This document shows, piece by piece, positions 1 through 7,779 of a DNA stretch of 36,076 nucleotides. Within the stretch, counting starts at the first letter, position 1. Each line of letters starts with the position of its first letter. Source of the DNA: CAYONZ01 sp964405465 (GTDB lineage Bacteria > Bdellovibrionota > Bdellovibrionia > Bdellovibrionales > JAMPXM01); assembly GCA_964405465.1 (NCBI GenBank), contig CAYONZ010000034.1, positions 1 through 36,076 on the forward strand. The letters are read 5' to 3'. The position numbers and the translations under genes are program-made. Below the pieces are notes generated by a model, which saw only the letters and a program-made list of their open reading frames with translations, did not search any database and was not told the origin of the DNA.

Positions 1-362
1 CAAGTCTATTTTTTTGAGTTGGGAAATTTTTATTTTAAAAGTCTCTTGCAAAGCTGTTTTGAAAGCGCATTCGATTGTGTTTTGCAGTCGAGCAGAAAGA
101 AATCAGCTCGGTCTTCTGGAAACAAAGATAGATCAGCTAGGCGGGCTTCATTTGGTGAAGCCAAAGGCTTGTGAAAACTGGCAATATTTCTTGTGGCAAG
201 GTGTCCAAAGGACATCAACAAAAATGCCAAAAGCACGGTTTTGCTTAATATAAAAGAATGAATTGCCGCCATGGCTCATCATTGCGTGACGACCCCCTTT
301 GAGGTCAAACAATTTGTGTCTAATTCTCATTTTTCTAGGGTGTGTGGCCAGAGTGAATATTC
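1..362. other. Left-edge region without a convincing gene
   Basis: No open frame here has a good ribosome binding site or recognisable protein. The best candidate is an 80-codon frame on the minus strand (272 down to 30) with a hydrophobic N-terminus that could pass as a signal peptide, but it lacks a clear Shine-Dalgarno sequence and resembles nothing I know. The region lies downstream of the minus-strand ABC gene that ends at 363 and holds one perfect inverted repeat (144-162). Confidence 0.5.
144..162 (-). terminator. Stem-loop, possible terminator of the ABC gene
   Basis: Perfect 7-bp arms GGCTTCA and TGAAGCC enclose a 5-nt loop. It lies about 200 nt downstream of the stop of the minus-strand ABC gene. 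There is no T tract on either side, so intrinsic termination is not well supported. It could also be a processing or mRNA 3'-end hairpin. Confidence 0.25.
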
Positions 363-2267
363 TTAGATCCTGAGTTGTGAATTATTTAGCTTGCCATTAG
401 GTGCTCGAACATCTGAAGCGGTTCGTGGCATCGATTTTGGCTTCAACTCTGGCATTGTTTCCGGCAAAGAACCTGGCATAGACAGTGGGCTTGGGGCGAC
501 CTCAAGTGATGTTTCTCCTGAACGCGCAAACAAAAGTTGATAGTCAAAGGAAAGTGAAACGGGTTCAGGAGTGGACTCGATCCAAAAGACCACAAGGCCT
601 TTTGCCCGCAGCTCTTCAACTCCCTGAATGAATTTTTGAAATTCGTAGTCGTTGGTAAAAACTTGACGGGGTTCCTCTAGTAGCAAGATCTGCGTTTCGG
701 TTCTTAAGAGTGCTCGAGCGATTTGGAGTTTTTGTTGATCATTTTCGGAGAGAGGCGAGCCGTTTTCTGAAATTGTGGTTTCAAGTTTTTCGGGCAGATC
801 GTGTATCTTTTCGTATAGGCTGACGATCTCTAAGCAATGGGCGACCTGCTCCTCAGAAAAATTTTCTCGAGTTAATTTAGAGTTCCCCAATAGGAGATTA
901 TCAATAATTTGTCCGTCAACAAAATAGGGGTGATGGTCTGTAACCGTCACCATTTGGCGAAGCCGATGTAGTCTGTTCTTGTTGATCGATGTGCGGCCTA
1001 TTGAAATATGTCCATCTATCGGATCTTGTAGTCGAGTTAAGAGCTGTCGGAGGAGTTCGCGGCCCTGGTGTGTGGGATCGATCACCTGAATAAGCTGATG
1101 GGGAGCGAAGGTGGCAGAGAAGTTTTGCAGTTGAATTCGACCATCTCCTTCTGATGTCACATTGTGAAAAATTAAATTTCGAGCATCTGGAAAGGGGAGG
1201 CTAGCTTGGGCCTGCTCACCCTCGGACTCCTGATGCTCCTCGAGATTTTGCTTCGAAAAATGGTAATACCGAAGCCCTGTGGAGAAATTTTCAATTGCCA
1301 GTGGCAGTGCTAAAAATAACGATTTGCTTCTGAGCAGTAAGATGAGTGTAGCAACGGAGTACGAGCAGAGTTGGGACAACGTCAGATGATTCTGAATTGA
1401 GGAATAAAATGCCAACGAGAAAATTGAAAGTAGAGCAAGTGGGTTCAATAATTGTTCAAATGAATGAAATAAATTGGATTTAAACCGTTGTTGTTCAAAT
1501 CGCTTCGACTCATTGGTTAAAGTTGAAAAAAGCTGCTGTTCTGTGGAGTCTTCTAAGCAAAGTTCCTTTATCGCTTCAATTTGGCTGAGTGTTCGCTGTA
1601 ACTTTTTGGTCGAGCCACCGAAAGGACTGGGGTGGTGGTTGTCGATGAAATCTAGGGCGAGGTGCTTTTGCTGAAAACGATAAACTGTGAGTCCACTCCA
1701 CACGAGTAGCCATGCGCCAATGAGGCCAAGCACTCCAGTTTGTTGTTTGAGGAAAAGAAATGTGAGAGCGGTGAGGAGCGGAATATCAAAAGAAAAAAAA
1801 CGAAACAGAAATGCAAGGCTATGTGAAAAATGGCGAATTTCTTTGAGGAGCCAGTTGAGCTTACTCTGGTCTTTCAGATTCATGAATTGCAGTTTTTGAT
1901 GAAGCACTTGATGAATAAGATTCTTTTGGAAATCGGCAACGATTGTTATCGTATGTCGGTGGACCTGCCTTTGCACTTGAGTGAATACAGCTAAAATTGC
2001 CGTGGCCACAGCAAGTAGTAATAGGGCACCAAGGCTTTGATACGCTGTCGATCCAGAGTCTTTGAAAAAATAGAAGTCCAAAATGGGCTGAATCAACCAT
2101 GTCATCGAAGCAACTGAGACCACAAACAAAAGATTTTTAAAAATCGAGGCGATGAACTCGAGACTGTTTTTCTTTAGCAGTACTTTCAGAATCTCCAAAC
2201 TTTTTTTTCTTGGGTCTTGTTCGGAGGTTTTAGTCAATGGCGTCTCGGACACAATCATCTTTCTCAT
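363..2267 (-). CDS. ABCB-type ABC exporter half-transporter with degenerate ATPase domain
   Basis: 634 aa. Residues 35-340 form an ABC exporter membrane domain with about six hydrophobic segments, similar in layout to MsbA. Residues 365-595 keep the order of an ABC nucleotide-binding domain, but the motifs are eroded. The Walker A position (397-405) reads DPTHQGREL, so the glycines and the lysine are gone. The Q-loop Gln is replaced around D444, the signature LSGGQ is LSEND (506-510), and the switch His is lost near 564. The Walker B region with E531/E532 survives. A Pro/Met-rich tail (about 595-620) follows. The frame is intact over 634 codons, so this does not look like a fresh pseudogene. 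No strong ribosome binding site is seen; ATG 2258 is an alternative start. Known of the family: such domains can be the non-hydrolytic half of a heterodimer. Function here is not known. Confidence 0.85.
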   Translation of the reverse strand: MRKMIVSETPLTKTSEQDPRKKSLEILKVLLKKNSLEFIASIFKNLLFVVSVASMTWLIQPILDFYFFKDSGSTAYQSLGALLLLAVATAILAVFTQVQRQVHRHTITIVADFQKNLIHQVLHQKLQFMNLKDQSKLNWLLKEIRHFSHSLAFLFRFFSFDIPLLTALTFLFLKQQTGVLGLIGAWLLVWSGLTVYRFQQKHLALDFIDNHHPSPFGGSTKKLQRTLSQIEAIKELCLEDSTEQQLFSTLTNESKRFEQQRFKSNLFHSFEQLLNPLALLSIFSLAFYSSIQNHLTLSQLCSYSVATLILLLRSKSLFLALPLAIENFSTGLRYYHFSKQNLEEHQESEGEQAQASLPFPDARNLIFHNVTSEGDGRIQLQNFSATFAPHQLIQVIDPTHQGRELLRQLLTRLQDPIDGHISIGRTSINKNRLHRLRQMVTVTDHHPYFVDGQIIDNLLLGNSKLTRENFSEEQVAHCLEIVSLYEKIHDLPEKLETTISENGSPLSENDQQKLQIARALLRTETQILLLEEPRQVFTNDYEFQKFIQGVEELRAKGLVVFWIESTPEPVSLSFDYQLLFARSGETSLEVAPSPLSMPGSLPETMPELKPKSMPRTASDVRAPNGKLNNSQLRI

Positions 2268-2375
2268 ACTTTAATAAAATAGATTAAATTTCCGGGTAAA
2301 CACGATTTGTGTAGGCCCCGAGCTCTCACTTTAGACCATGTCTTTTCTATTCGACAAGATCAGAATTTCAGTGAT

Positions 2376-2406
2376 TTGATTCGAAAAAGGTGCTGTCATA
2401 GATAAT
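2376..2406 (+). promoter_or_regulatory. Possible promoter of the MFS-GDPD gene
   Basis: TTGATT (2376-2381) and GATAAT (2401-2406) resemble -35 and -10 boxes, but the 19-nt spacer is long. The pair lies directly before the inverted repeat at 2411-2430. Confidence 0.25.
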
Positions 2407-2410
2407 GTGG

Positions 2411-2430
2411 CGTAATTACAAGGAATTACG
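2411..2430. promoter_or_regulatory. Perfect inverted repeat, candidate operator
   Basis: Arms CGTAATT and AATTACG are perfect reverse complements around a 6-nt spacer. The repeat lies between the divergent ABC gene and the MFS-GDPD gene, a few bases after a possible -10 box. Size and symmetry fit the site of a dimeric repressor. It could instead be a weak hairpin in the leader. No regulator gene is adjacent. Confidence 0.35.
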
Positions 2431-2551
2431 CTTCTCATGATGTTTTTTAGACTTTGGAGATCTTGCAGATGGTAGGCAAAACTGCGTCTGAAAATGCAGA
2501 TGAAACGTGCTCATTCCGCCAGTTTGTTCCAGAGAGGCAGGGGGAACGGTG

Positions 2552-4561
2552 GTGATCGATCCTAAGTCCAAGCGGTACGCCGTTCTTTTGTTGGTTGTGC
2601 TAACCTGTGTAAACCTGTTGAACTATCTTGATCGGTATATTTTTTCGGCGCTTTTGCCTGCCATTCAAAAAGATCTGCATTTTTCAGACACGCAGATGGG
2701 TGTATTGGGGTCTGGTTTTGTGTTTGCGTATCTTTTGACGTCACCGTTTTTTGGGGTGATTGGTGATCGCTTGCGCCGATTCCCGATGATGATCGGAGGC
2801 ATTGTGGTGTGGAGTGTGGCCACTGCTTTTTCGGGCATTTCTAGAACGTTTAGTTCCCAGCTTTTTACACGCGTCGTAGTTGGCGTTGGTGAGGCCGGGT
2901 ACACCGTACTCGTTCCCAGTGTGCTTGTTGACGTTTTTAAGCCTCGCCATCGTGGGTTGGTATTTGCGATTTATTCTGGTGCAATTCCTGTTGGAGCGGC
3001 ACTCGGGTTTGTTCTTGGAGGAATTCTTGAATCACGAGTCGGCTGGAGTCGCTCATTTTTTATAGTTGGAATTCCAGGGGTTCTTTTGGCGCTAGCTCTC
3101 CTGTTTTTTCGTGAACCAGTGCGAGGGGTTTTGGACGGTGACAACACTGGCCTGATGAAGCATCCGGCTTGGGATTTTCGCTCTCTTTATCACAATAAAC
3201 CATATTTATTTACAGTATTCGGCTATACCGCTTACACCTTTGTGGTTGGAGGAATGGCTTTTTGGATGCCAACTTATCTAGTTCGTTTTTTTGATGTTTC
3301 GTTGCAAAAAGCAAATTTAGTATTTGGCGGAGTCACTGTGGTGGGAGGTTTTTTAGGTACCTTTTTGGGCGGTACTCTAGCTGATTTTTGGGAGACAAAA
3401 TCAGGTAACGGTTATATGAAAGTTTGTGCGCTAGCCATGCTGTTTTCGGCTCCATTGTATGGCATTGCTCTCTGCATTTCGGATTTCAATGTCTTTATTG
3501 TGGTGTTTCTCTTTCTCGAAATTCTGCTTTTTATGTGTATCAGTCCCCTGGATGCTGCAATTATGAGTTTTGTCGAGCCAGGTTTTCGTGCAACAGCATC
3601 GGCCATGACGGTTTTTTTAATTCACTTTTTGGGTGATGGAATTTCGCGGGGTCTGGTGGGGCGCCTTTCAGACATCACAGGTAGTCTTCGCACGGGTATG
3701 ATTATTTTTCCTTGGGTTTTGATGGTTGCTTTTGCATTGTGGTTGTGGGGCCTGGTGGAGCATTGGCACGGATTGCCCTGGCCTGATGCTGCTGGTGAAC
3801 CTTTGGGCGAAGACTCAGTTAGTCTGCTGAGAAAAAACCTTCCGTTAAGCCAAGCTCATCGTGGTTTTTGGAGTGAAGGAATTCAAGAGAACACACTGGA
3901 TGCTTTTCGTGCTGCCGTCGCCCGCGGAGCAAAGATGATAGAGCTTGATGTTCGATTGGCTGCCAACGGTGAGGTCGTGGTGGTCCACGATACAAACCTT
4001 CTCCGTGTGGTGGGGCAACCATTAGAGGTGGCTGACCTTTTGCCTGAGGAGTTGTCGAGTCGGGCGCGGGTTCCACTGTTGGTTACGGTTCTTCGTGAAC
4101 TAGGGGCAAAGGTGTTTTTCAATATTGAAATAAAAAGTGAAACGGTAAAAACAGTTACTTCTGGTTATGCGATAGAGGGTCAGGTGGTAAAGGCGATTCG
4201 CGAGGCCGGATGTGAAAGGCGTGTTTTGGTGTCGAGTTTCAATCCGATGGTGCTGTTTCGGATTTCAAAAATTTCTCAATTGATACCGAGAGCCTTGTTG
4301 GTTTCCAACGAGCAACATCCGAAAAATAAAACCTATTTGCGCCGAACCTGGTTGGGGTGGCTGGCAAGGCCCCATCTCTTGCACTGCGACCACACGATGT
4401 TGACTCCGAAACGATTGGAGTCTTTGCGGCGTCGAAAGATTTTAGTCGTGGCTTGGACGGTCAATGACATGGCCAGAGCACAGGAGCTTCTGGCTGAAGG
4501 GGTATCTAGTGTCATTTCGGATCGGCCTGAGATCTTTGCAAATACATTTCTCAATCGATAA
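2552..4561 (+). CDS. MFS transporter (Spinster-like) fused to glycerophosphodiester phosphodiesterase domain
   Basis: 669 aa. Residues 1-415 are a 12-TM major facilitator permease. The N-terminal NLLNYLDRY stretch, the GVIGDRLRR loop after TM2 and the GVGEAG motif point to the Spinster-like branch. Residues 430-665 are a GDPD domain with the expected active site in order: HRG (H436), QEN, ELD, VHD and NIEIK. GDPD enzymes cut glycerophosphodiesters to glycerol-3-phosphate and an alcohol, and some relatives cut lysophospholipids. MFS termini are cytoplasmic, so the enzyme probably acts on the imported product. I chose GTG 2552 because AGGGGG lies 7 nt upstream; GTG 2549 and GTG 2507 are in frame, the latter without a Shine-Dalgarno. 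The gene is tail-to-tail with sohB, 9 nt apart. Substrate is inference. Confidence 0.9.
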   Translation: MIDPKSKRYAVLLLVVLTCVNLLNYLDRYIFSALLPAIQKDLHFSDTQMGVLGSGFVFAYLLTSPFFGVIGDRLRRFPMMIGGIVVWSVATAFSGISRTFSSQLFTRVVVGVGEAGYTVLVPSVLVDVFKPRHRGLVFAIYSGAIPVGAALGFVLGGILESRVGWSRSFFIVGIPGVLLALALLFFREPVRGVLDGDNTGLMKHPAWDFRSLYHNKPYLFTVFGYTAYTFVVGGMAFWMPTYLVRFFDVSLQKANLVFGGVTVVGGFLGTFLGGTLADFWETKSGNGYMKVCALAMLFSAPLYGIALCISDFNVFIVVFLFLEILLFMCISPLDAAIMSFVEPGFRATASAMTVFLIHFLGDGISRGLVGRLSDITGSLRTGMIIFPWVLMVAFALWLWGLVEHWHGLPWPDAAGEPLGEDSVSLLRKNLPLSQAHRGFWSEGIQENTLDAFRAAVARGAKMIELDVRLAANGEVVVVHDTNLLRVVGQPLEVADLLPEELSSRARVPLLVTVLRELGAKVFFNIEIKSETVKTVTSGYAIEGQVVKAIREAGCERRVLVSSFNPMVLFRISKISQLIPRALLVSNEQHPKNKTYLRRTWLGWLARPHLLHCDHTMLTPKRLESLRRRKILVVAWTVNDMARAQELLAEGVSSVISDRPEIFANTFLNR

Positions 4562-4570
4562 GTTTGGTTT

Positions 4571-5611
4571 TTACAGAGTGGGCATTCGAAGCGTGAGTTG
4601 CAAAAGTTTGTCCAATGAGCGTACAAGTGCCGAACTCATCGATTCGGAGACGCGATCGAGAAATTTCTTTTTTGCTGCGTACTTAATTTTATAAACGTTT
4701 TTTGTTTGTGTGAGCTGCATAAGGTAATCGTCACTTGTTTGTATTTGATCAATTAAGCCGAGGTCTACAGCTTGATGGCCATACCAGTATTCTCCTGTTG
4801 CGACTTTTGCGAGATTGAGCGATTCGCGATTTCTTTTGACATGGTCTTTGAAGAGCTCATGCGTATCTTGAATCTGTTCGGTAAATTTTTTCAGTCCATC
4901 TTCAGTAATCTTTGTGAACATGCCTATTGTTCGCTTGTATTCTCCAGCTGTTATTTCTCGATAATCGATGTCGTGTTTGTCTAGGACTTTGTGAAAATTT
5001 GGAACTTGTGCGACAACGCCAATTGATCCAACAATCGCAAATGGTGCTGCCAAAATTTTATTTGCCACACAGGCCATCATGTAACCTCCGCTGGCTGCTA
5101 CTTTATCAACACAGGCCGTAAGTGGGATATGGCGATCACGCAAACGTTGAAGTTGCGAAGCCGCAAGGCCATAGTGGGTGACCATTCCCCCTGGGCTTTC
5201 TAAGCGTACAACAACCTCGTCATTGTTTTCGAGAATGGTCAGAAGGGCCGTGATCTCCTGGCGAAGTGACTCGACGGCTGAGGCTCTTAGATCTCCGTCG
5301 AAATCGAGTACATAGGCGTTGGGTTTTTTGTCAGTTGCACCTTTTTTGCTGTTTTTTTCTGCAGCTTTTTTTTCGGCCTTGGTTTTCTTTAATTCACTTT
5401 TGAATTCTTTTTTTTCAAGAGTAAATTCCTGGAGAACTTGTCGATAGTGAGTGATTTCGTCGTTGAGGAGTTCAATTGAAAGTGTTCCTGTTGGTGCTTT
5501 TCTTGTCGACACAAGCAAAAATGTGAGAAGCAGAAGTATCCCGGCGATAAGCAAAAAAACCGTGAGCCCTTTGAGGGAAAAGAGCAATAGAGGATGAAGA
5601 ATATCTTGCAT
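4571..5611 (-). CDS. sohB: SohB-type inner-membrane serine protease (S49 family)
   Basis: 346 aa, close to the 349 aa of E. coli SohB. One N-terminal membrane anchor (about 10-34) is followed by a charged, Lys-rich coiled-coil linker (50-97) and an S49 protease domain (98-320). The nucleophile is Ser174 in AASGGY and the general base is Lys226 in AGEYKRT. The stretch around 192-206 (AIVGSIGVVAQVPNF) is nearly diagnostic for SohB rather than SppA. S49 enzymes cut within membranes or cleaved signal peptides, with the catalytic domain in the periplasm. No strong Shine-Dalgarno precedes the ATG, but the anchor begins right after it. It is convergent with the MFS-GDPD gene and has its own transcription unit. 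Confidence 0.93.
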   Translation of the reverse strand: MQDILHPLLLFSLKGLTVFLLIAGILLLLTFLLVSTRKAPTGTLSIELLNDEITHYRQVLQEFTLEKKEFKSELKKTKAEKKAAEKNSKKGATDKKPNAYVLDFDGDLRASAVESLRQEITALLTILENNDEVVVRLESPGGMVTHYGLAASQLQRLRDRHIPLTACVDKVAASGGYMMACVANKILAAPFAIVGSIGVVAQVPNFHKVLDKHDIDYREITAGEYKRTIGMFTKITEDGLKKFTEQIQDTHELFKDHVKRNRESLNLAKVATGEYWYGHQAVDLGLIDQIQTSDDYLMQLTQTKNVYKIKYAAKKKFLDRVSESMSSALVRSLDKLLQLTLRMPTL

Positions 5612-5766
5612 GATTGAGTCTTTCTAAAAACTTCGGTTTGTTAATACTGTGTTTGCAATTGCCCCTTAGCTATCTCAAATTGAGATTGCCTATGGAGAAT
5701 CGACAAAAAGTCTGCCTCTTTTTGAGAATTCAGTCATCTGAATTATTGTCGTTCCGATAAGTTGGT

Positions 5767-6228
5767 ATGGCTAAGTCGCTGAATTTCAAATTTATTTTCT
5801 TACTTGTGAGTGGTCTGCTGTCTTCGGGATTGACAAATGCAGATGTCGTCTATTCTGGGCAAAACGCAGAGTTCGAATTGAAACAGCAGTCGGATCGTGT
5901 TCGTGACCTTGCTGCTCATTTGGAAGCGAAGCAAAAACGAGAGGTTCCTGTTGCAGAGGCCGAGGCCATCAAGCGCGAACGAGAGCGTCGAATGCAAGTT
6001 GAGGAGAGTGCACGTCTCGACTTCATTAAAACGCGTCATCCCTATGACATGTATGAGGTCGATGCTCGTGAACGAAAACTTGAGTTTGAGCTTGCTGAAG
6101 AGAGAGAAAGAGCGGACAAGGATCGGCAAGAATTCATTCGCAAGCGAAGTGAATTTGTACAGCGAATGAAAACGGCTCCGCAGATCGATGAAGCAAAAGA
6201 ATTTGATGTGAGGTCGGTGGCTCGATGA
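5767..6228 (+). CDS. Exported charged coiled-coil protein, unknown function
   Basis: 153 aa. An N-terminal signal peptide (about 1-25, ending near TNA) leads into a highly charged, Arg/Glu-rich helical protein. Long stretches such as AEAIKRERERRMQVEE and LAEERERADKDRQEF predict a coiled coil. No enzymatic motif or named family is recognised. The stop codon overlaps the start of the next gene (ATGA at 6225-6228), so translation is probably coupled with the DUF3307 membrane protein. It may be a periplasmic partner of that protein; this is inference from arrangement only. Confidence 0.8.
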   Translation: MAKSLNFKFIFLLVSGLLSSGLTNADVVYSGQNAEFELKQQSDRVRDLAAHLEAKQKREVPVAEAEAIKRERERRMQVEESARLDFIKTRHPYDMYEVDARERKLEFELAEERERADKDRQEFIRKRSEFVQRMKTAPQIDEAKEFDVRSVAR

Positions 6229-6623
6229 TAGCGCAAGACTCGTTGAGCATGGCATTTGTACTCTTGGTGGTGTTTCAGTTGAAACACTTCCTGGCTGACT
6301 ATCCATTGCAACGACCTTACATGTTAGGCAAAGCTCAGGAGGGTTGGGGTTTTGTTTGGCCATTGATAGCACATTGTTTGGTGCATAGTAGTTTAACGCT
6401 GATAGTGCTCTTGATATGTTCACGTCTGGATCTTTGGTGGCTGGCTTTGGTTGATTTCACCGTTCACTTTATTATGGATCGAATAAAATCGGGCCCCAAT
6501 TTTTTGGGACGTTATCGGGATAGAAATACGGCGGCCTATTGGAATTCGTTTGGATTTGATCAAATGGTACATCATCTCACTCATATTTATATTGTTTGGG
6601 AAATTATCCGCACTCGCATTTAA
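6225..6623 (+). CDS. DUF3307 family integral membrane protein
   Basis: 132 aa with about three to four hydrophobic segments. The family pattern is clear: QLKHFLADYPLQ near the start (a KHxxxDY-type motif), a central LVDFTVHFIMDRIK with conserved Asp and His, and a C-terminal DQMVHHLTHI. The conserved His and Asp residues are typical of DUF3307, whose function is unknown. The gene overlaps the preceding exported coiled-coil gene by 4 nt and is followed at once by an intrinsic terminator, so the two form a bicistronic unit. Confidence 0.85.
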   Translation: MIAQDSLSMAFVLLVVFQLKHFLADYPLQRPYMLGKAQEGWGFVWPLIAHCLVHSSLTLIVLLICSRLDLWWLALVDFTVHFIMDRIKSGPNFLGRYRDRNTAAYWNSFGFDQMVHHLTHIYIVWEIIRTRI

Positions 6624-6630
6624 TTTGACT

Positions 6631-6673
6631 GAGGCCTATTCTGCAGGTCGAGAATTGGGCCTCGCGCTTTTTT
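6631..6673 (+). terminator. Rho-independent terminator after the DUF3307 gene
   Basis: The outer stem GAGGCC (6631-6636) pairs with GGCCTC (6658-6663), and the inner stem ATTCT pairs with AGAAT across an 8-nt loop. Four bases later comes a run of six T (6668-6673). It starts 8 nt after the DUF3307 stop. This is the best terminator in the window. Confidence 0.75.
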
Positions 6674-6718
6674 CGTGAAAAGAAATACCTCGACAGCAGT
6701 TTTGAACTCCATGATAAT

Positions 6719-6747
6719 TTGAACGAGTAGATGCTTATTTAGACAAT
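6719..6747 (+). promoter_or_regulatory. Possible promoter of the SPFH gene
   Basis: TTGAAC (6719-6724) and GACAAT (6742-6747) are separated by 17 nt. They lie 43 nt before the SPFH start and after the terminator of the previous unit, where a promoter is needed. Each box matches the sigma-70 consensus at four of six bases. Confidence 0.35.
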
Positions 6748-6789
6748 GAAGTTTCTGGTTTGAATTGATTTTGCAAAGGGAGTTTTATC

Positions 6790-7776
6790 ATGTTTGGTGG
6801 AGTTAAGAATCAATTGCGCTCGGTTATTGAGTGGAGCAATCCTGAGTCAGATGTGCTTTTTCAAAAATGGAGTTCGAACGCTGATGAAATTAAAAACGCG
6901 TCAAAATTAATTGTGTCTCCAGGGCAGGGTTGCATATTTGTCTACGAAGGCAAGGTTCAGGGTGTTTATACGCAGCCAGGTATGGTTGAGCTCCGCACGG
7001 CCAATATTCCCTTTTGGACCACGATCACCAAGGTGATGCAAGCTTTTGTAAGTGAACACAAAGTGGGGCTGTACTTTTTTAAACAAACACAACTGGTAGA
7101 TTTGAAGTGGGGTACGCCAAGTGTGGTAAAGTATGAAGATCCAAAGTACAAGTTTCCAGTTGGCTTGCGCGCTTTCGGAAATTTTTCTTTGCAGCTTTCT
7201 CAACCGGAGGGTTTTTTTCAAAATATAGCGGGAGTTCGTGATGCGTATTCGGTAAATGAACTGCGCCAGGTTTTGGGCTCAAGAATCGTCCAGCCGATGG
7301 CGGACCTATTCGCACAATCAAAATTGACCTATACCGAAATCGATTCGCATCGAAATGAATTGGCGCAACAGTTGACAAGTCAACTCGGGATGGAGTTTCA
7401 AAAACTGGGATTTACCCTTACGGATTTTCGTATTGAAGGCACTTCGTTTGATGAAGACACGATGAAAAGAATCAATCGAATTGCCGACATGTCTGCCGAG
7501 GCTCAAGCGGCACAATCTGCGGGAGTGTCTTATGCGCAAATGCAGCAGTTGGAAGCTATGAAAGAGGCGGCCAAAAATCCAGGAGGCGCAGGGATGATGA
7601 TGGGGATGGGGGTTGGTGTGAATCTGGGCCAACAAATGGGTGGAGTTATAGCTGGCGCTCAAAATACGGAGGATCCAGCAATAAAGTTGAAAAAACTCAA
7701 AGAGCTTTTTGAGCAAGGCTTGATCACCCAGGAAGAGTTTGAGGGAAAGAAAAAAGAAGTTCTGTCGCGGTTCTAA
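6790..7776 (+). CDS. SPFH-domain protein with C-terminal SHOCT domain
   Basis: 328 aa. Residues 20-240 look like the SPFH (band 7) type annotated as 'virion core protein-like' (Bacillus YdjI group), with SPGQGCIFVYEGKVQGVYTQ near the start and a strand-rich core followed by helices. A Gly/Met-rich linker (about 262-290) leads to a SHOCT domain (298-328) with the family pattern KLKKLKELFEQGLITQEEFE. There is no signal peptide or obvious TM. SPFH proteins form membrane-associated oligomeric scaffolds; SHOCT is an oligomerisation module. GGGAG lies upstream of the ATG. The next gene begins 3 nt after the stop and codes for a Tim44-like zinc-ribbon membrane protein, so the two probably act together in the envelope. 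Confidence 0.87.
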   Translation: MFGGVKNQLRSVIEWSNPESDVLFQKWSSNADEIKNASKLIVSPGQGCIFVYEGKVQGVYTQPGMVELRTANIPFWTTITKVMQAFVSEHKVGLYFFKQTQLVDLKWGTPSVVKYEDPKYKFPVGLRAFGNFSLQLSQPEGFFQNIAGVRDAYSVNELRQVLGSRIVQPMADLFAQSKLTYTEIDSHRNELAQQLTSQLGMEFQKLGFTLTDFRIEGTSFDEDTMKRINRIADMSAEAQAAQSAGVSYAQMQQLEAMKEAAKNPGGAGMMMGMGVGVNLGQQMGGVIAGAQNTEDPAIKLKKLKELFEQGLITQEEFEGKKKEVLSRF

Positions 7777-7779
7777 TTG

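Noticed and set aside
30..272. Minus-strand 80-codon frame with a hydrophobic N-terminus
   Set aside because: It could be a small exported peptide, but no Shine-Dalgarno or known family supports it, and the inverted repeat 144-162 lies inside it.
5800..6423. Minus-strand open frame (207 codons) opposite the coiled-coil and DUF3307 genes
   Set aside because: Shadow of the plus-strand genes, which have a signal peptide, a family match, an ATGA overlap and a terminator in the right direction.
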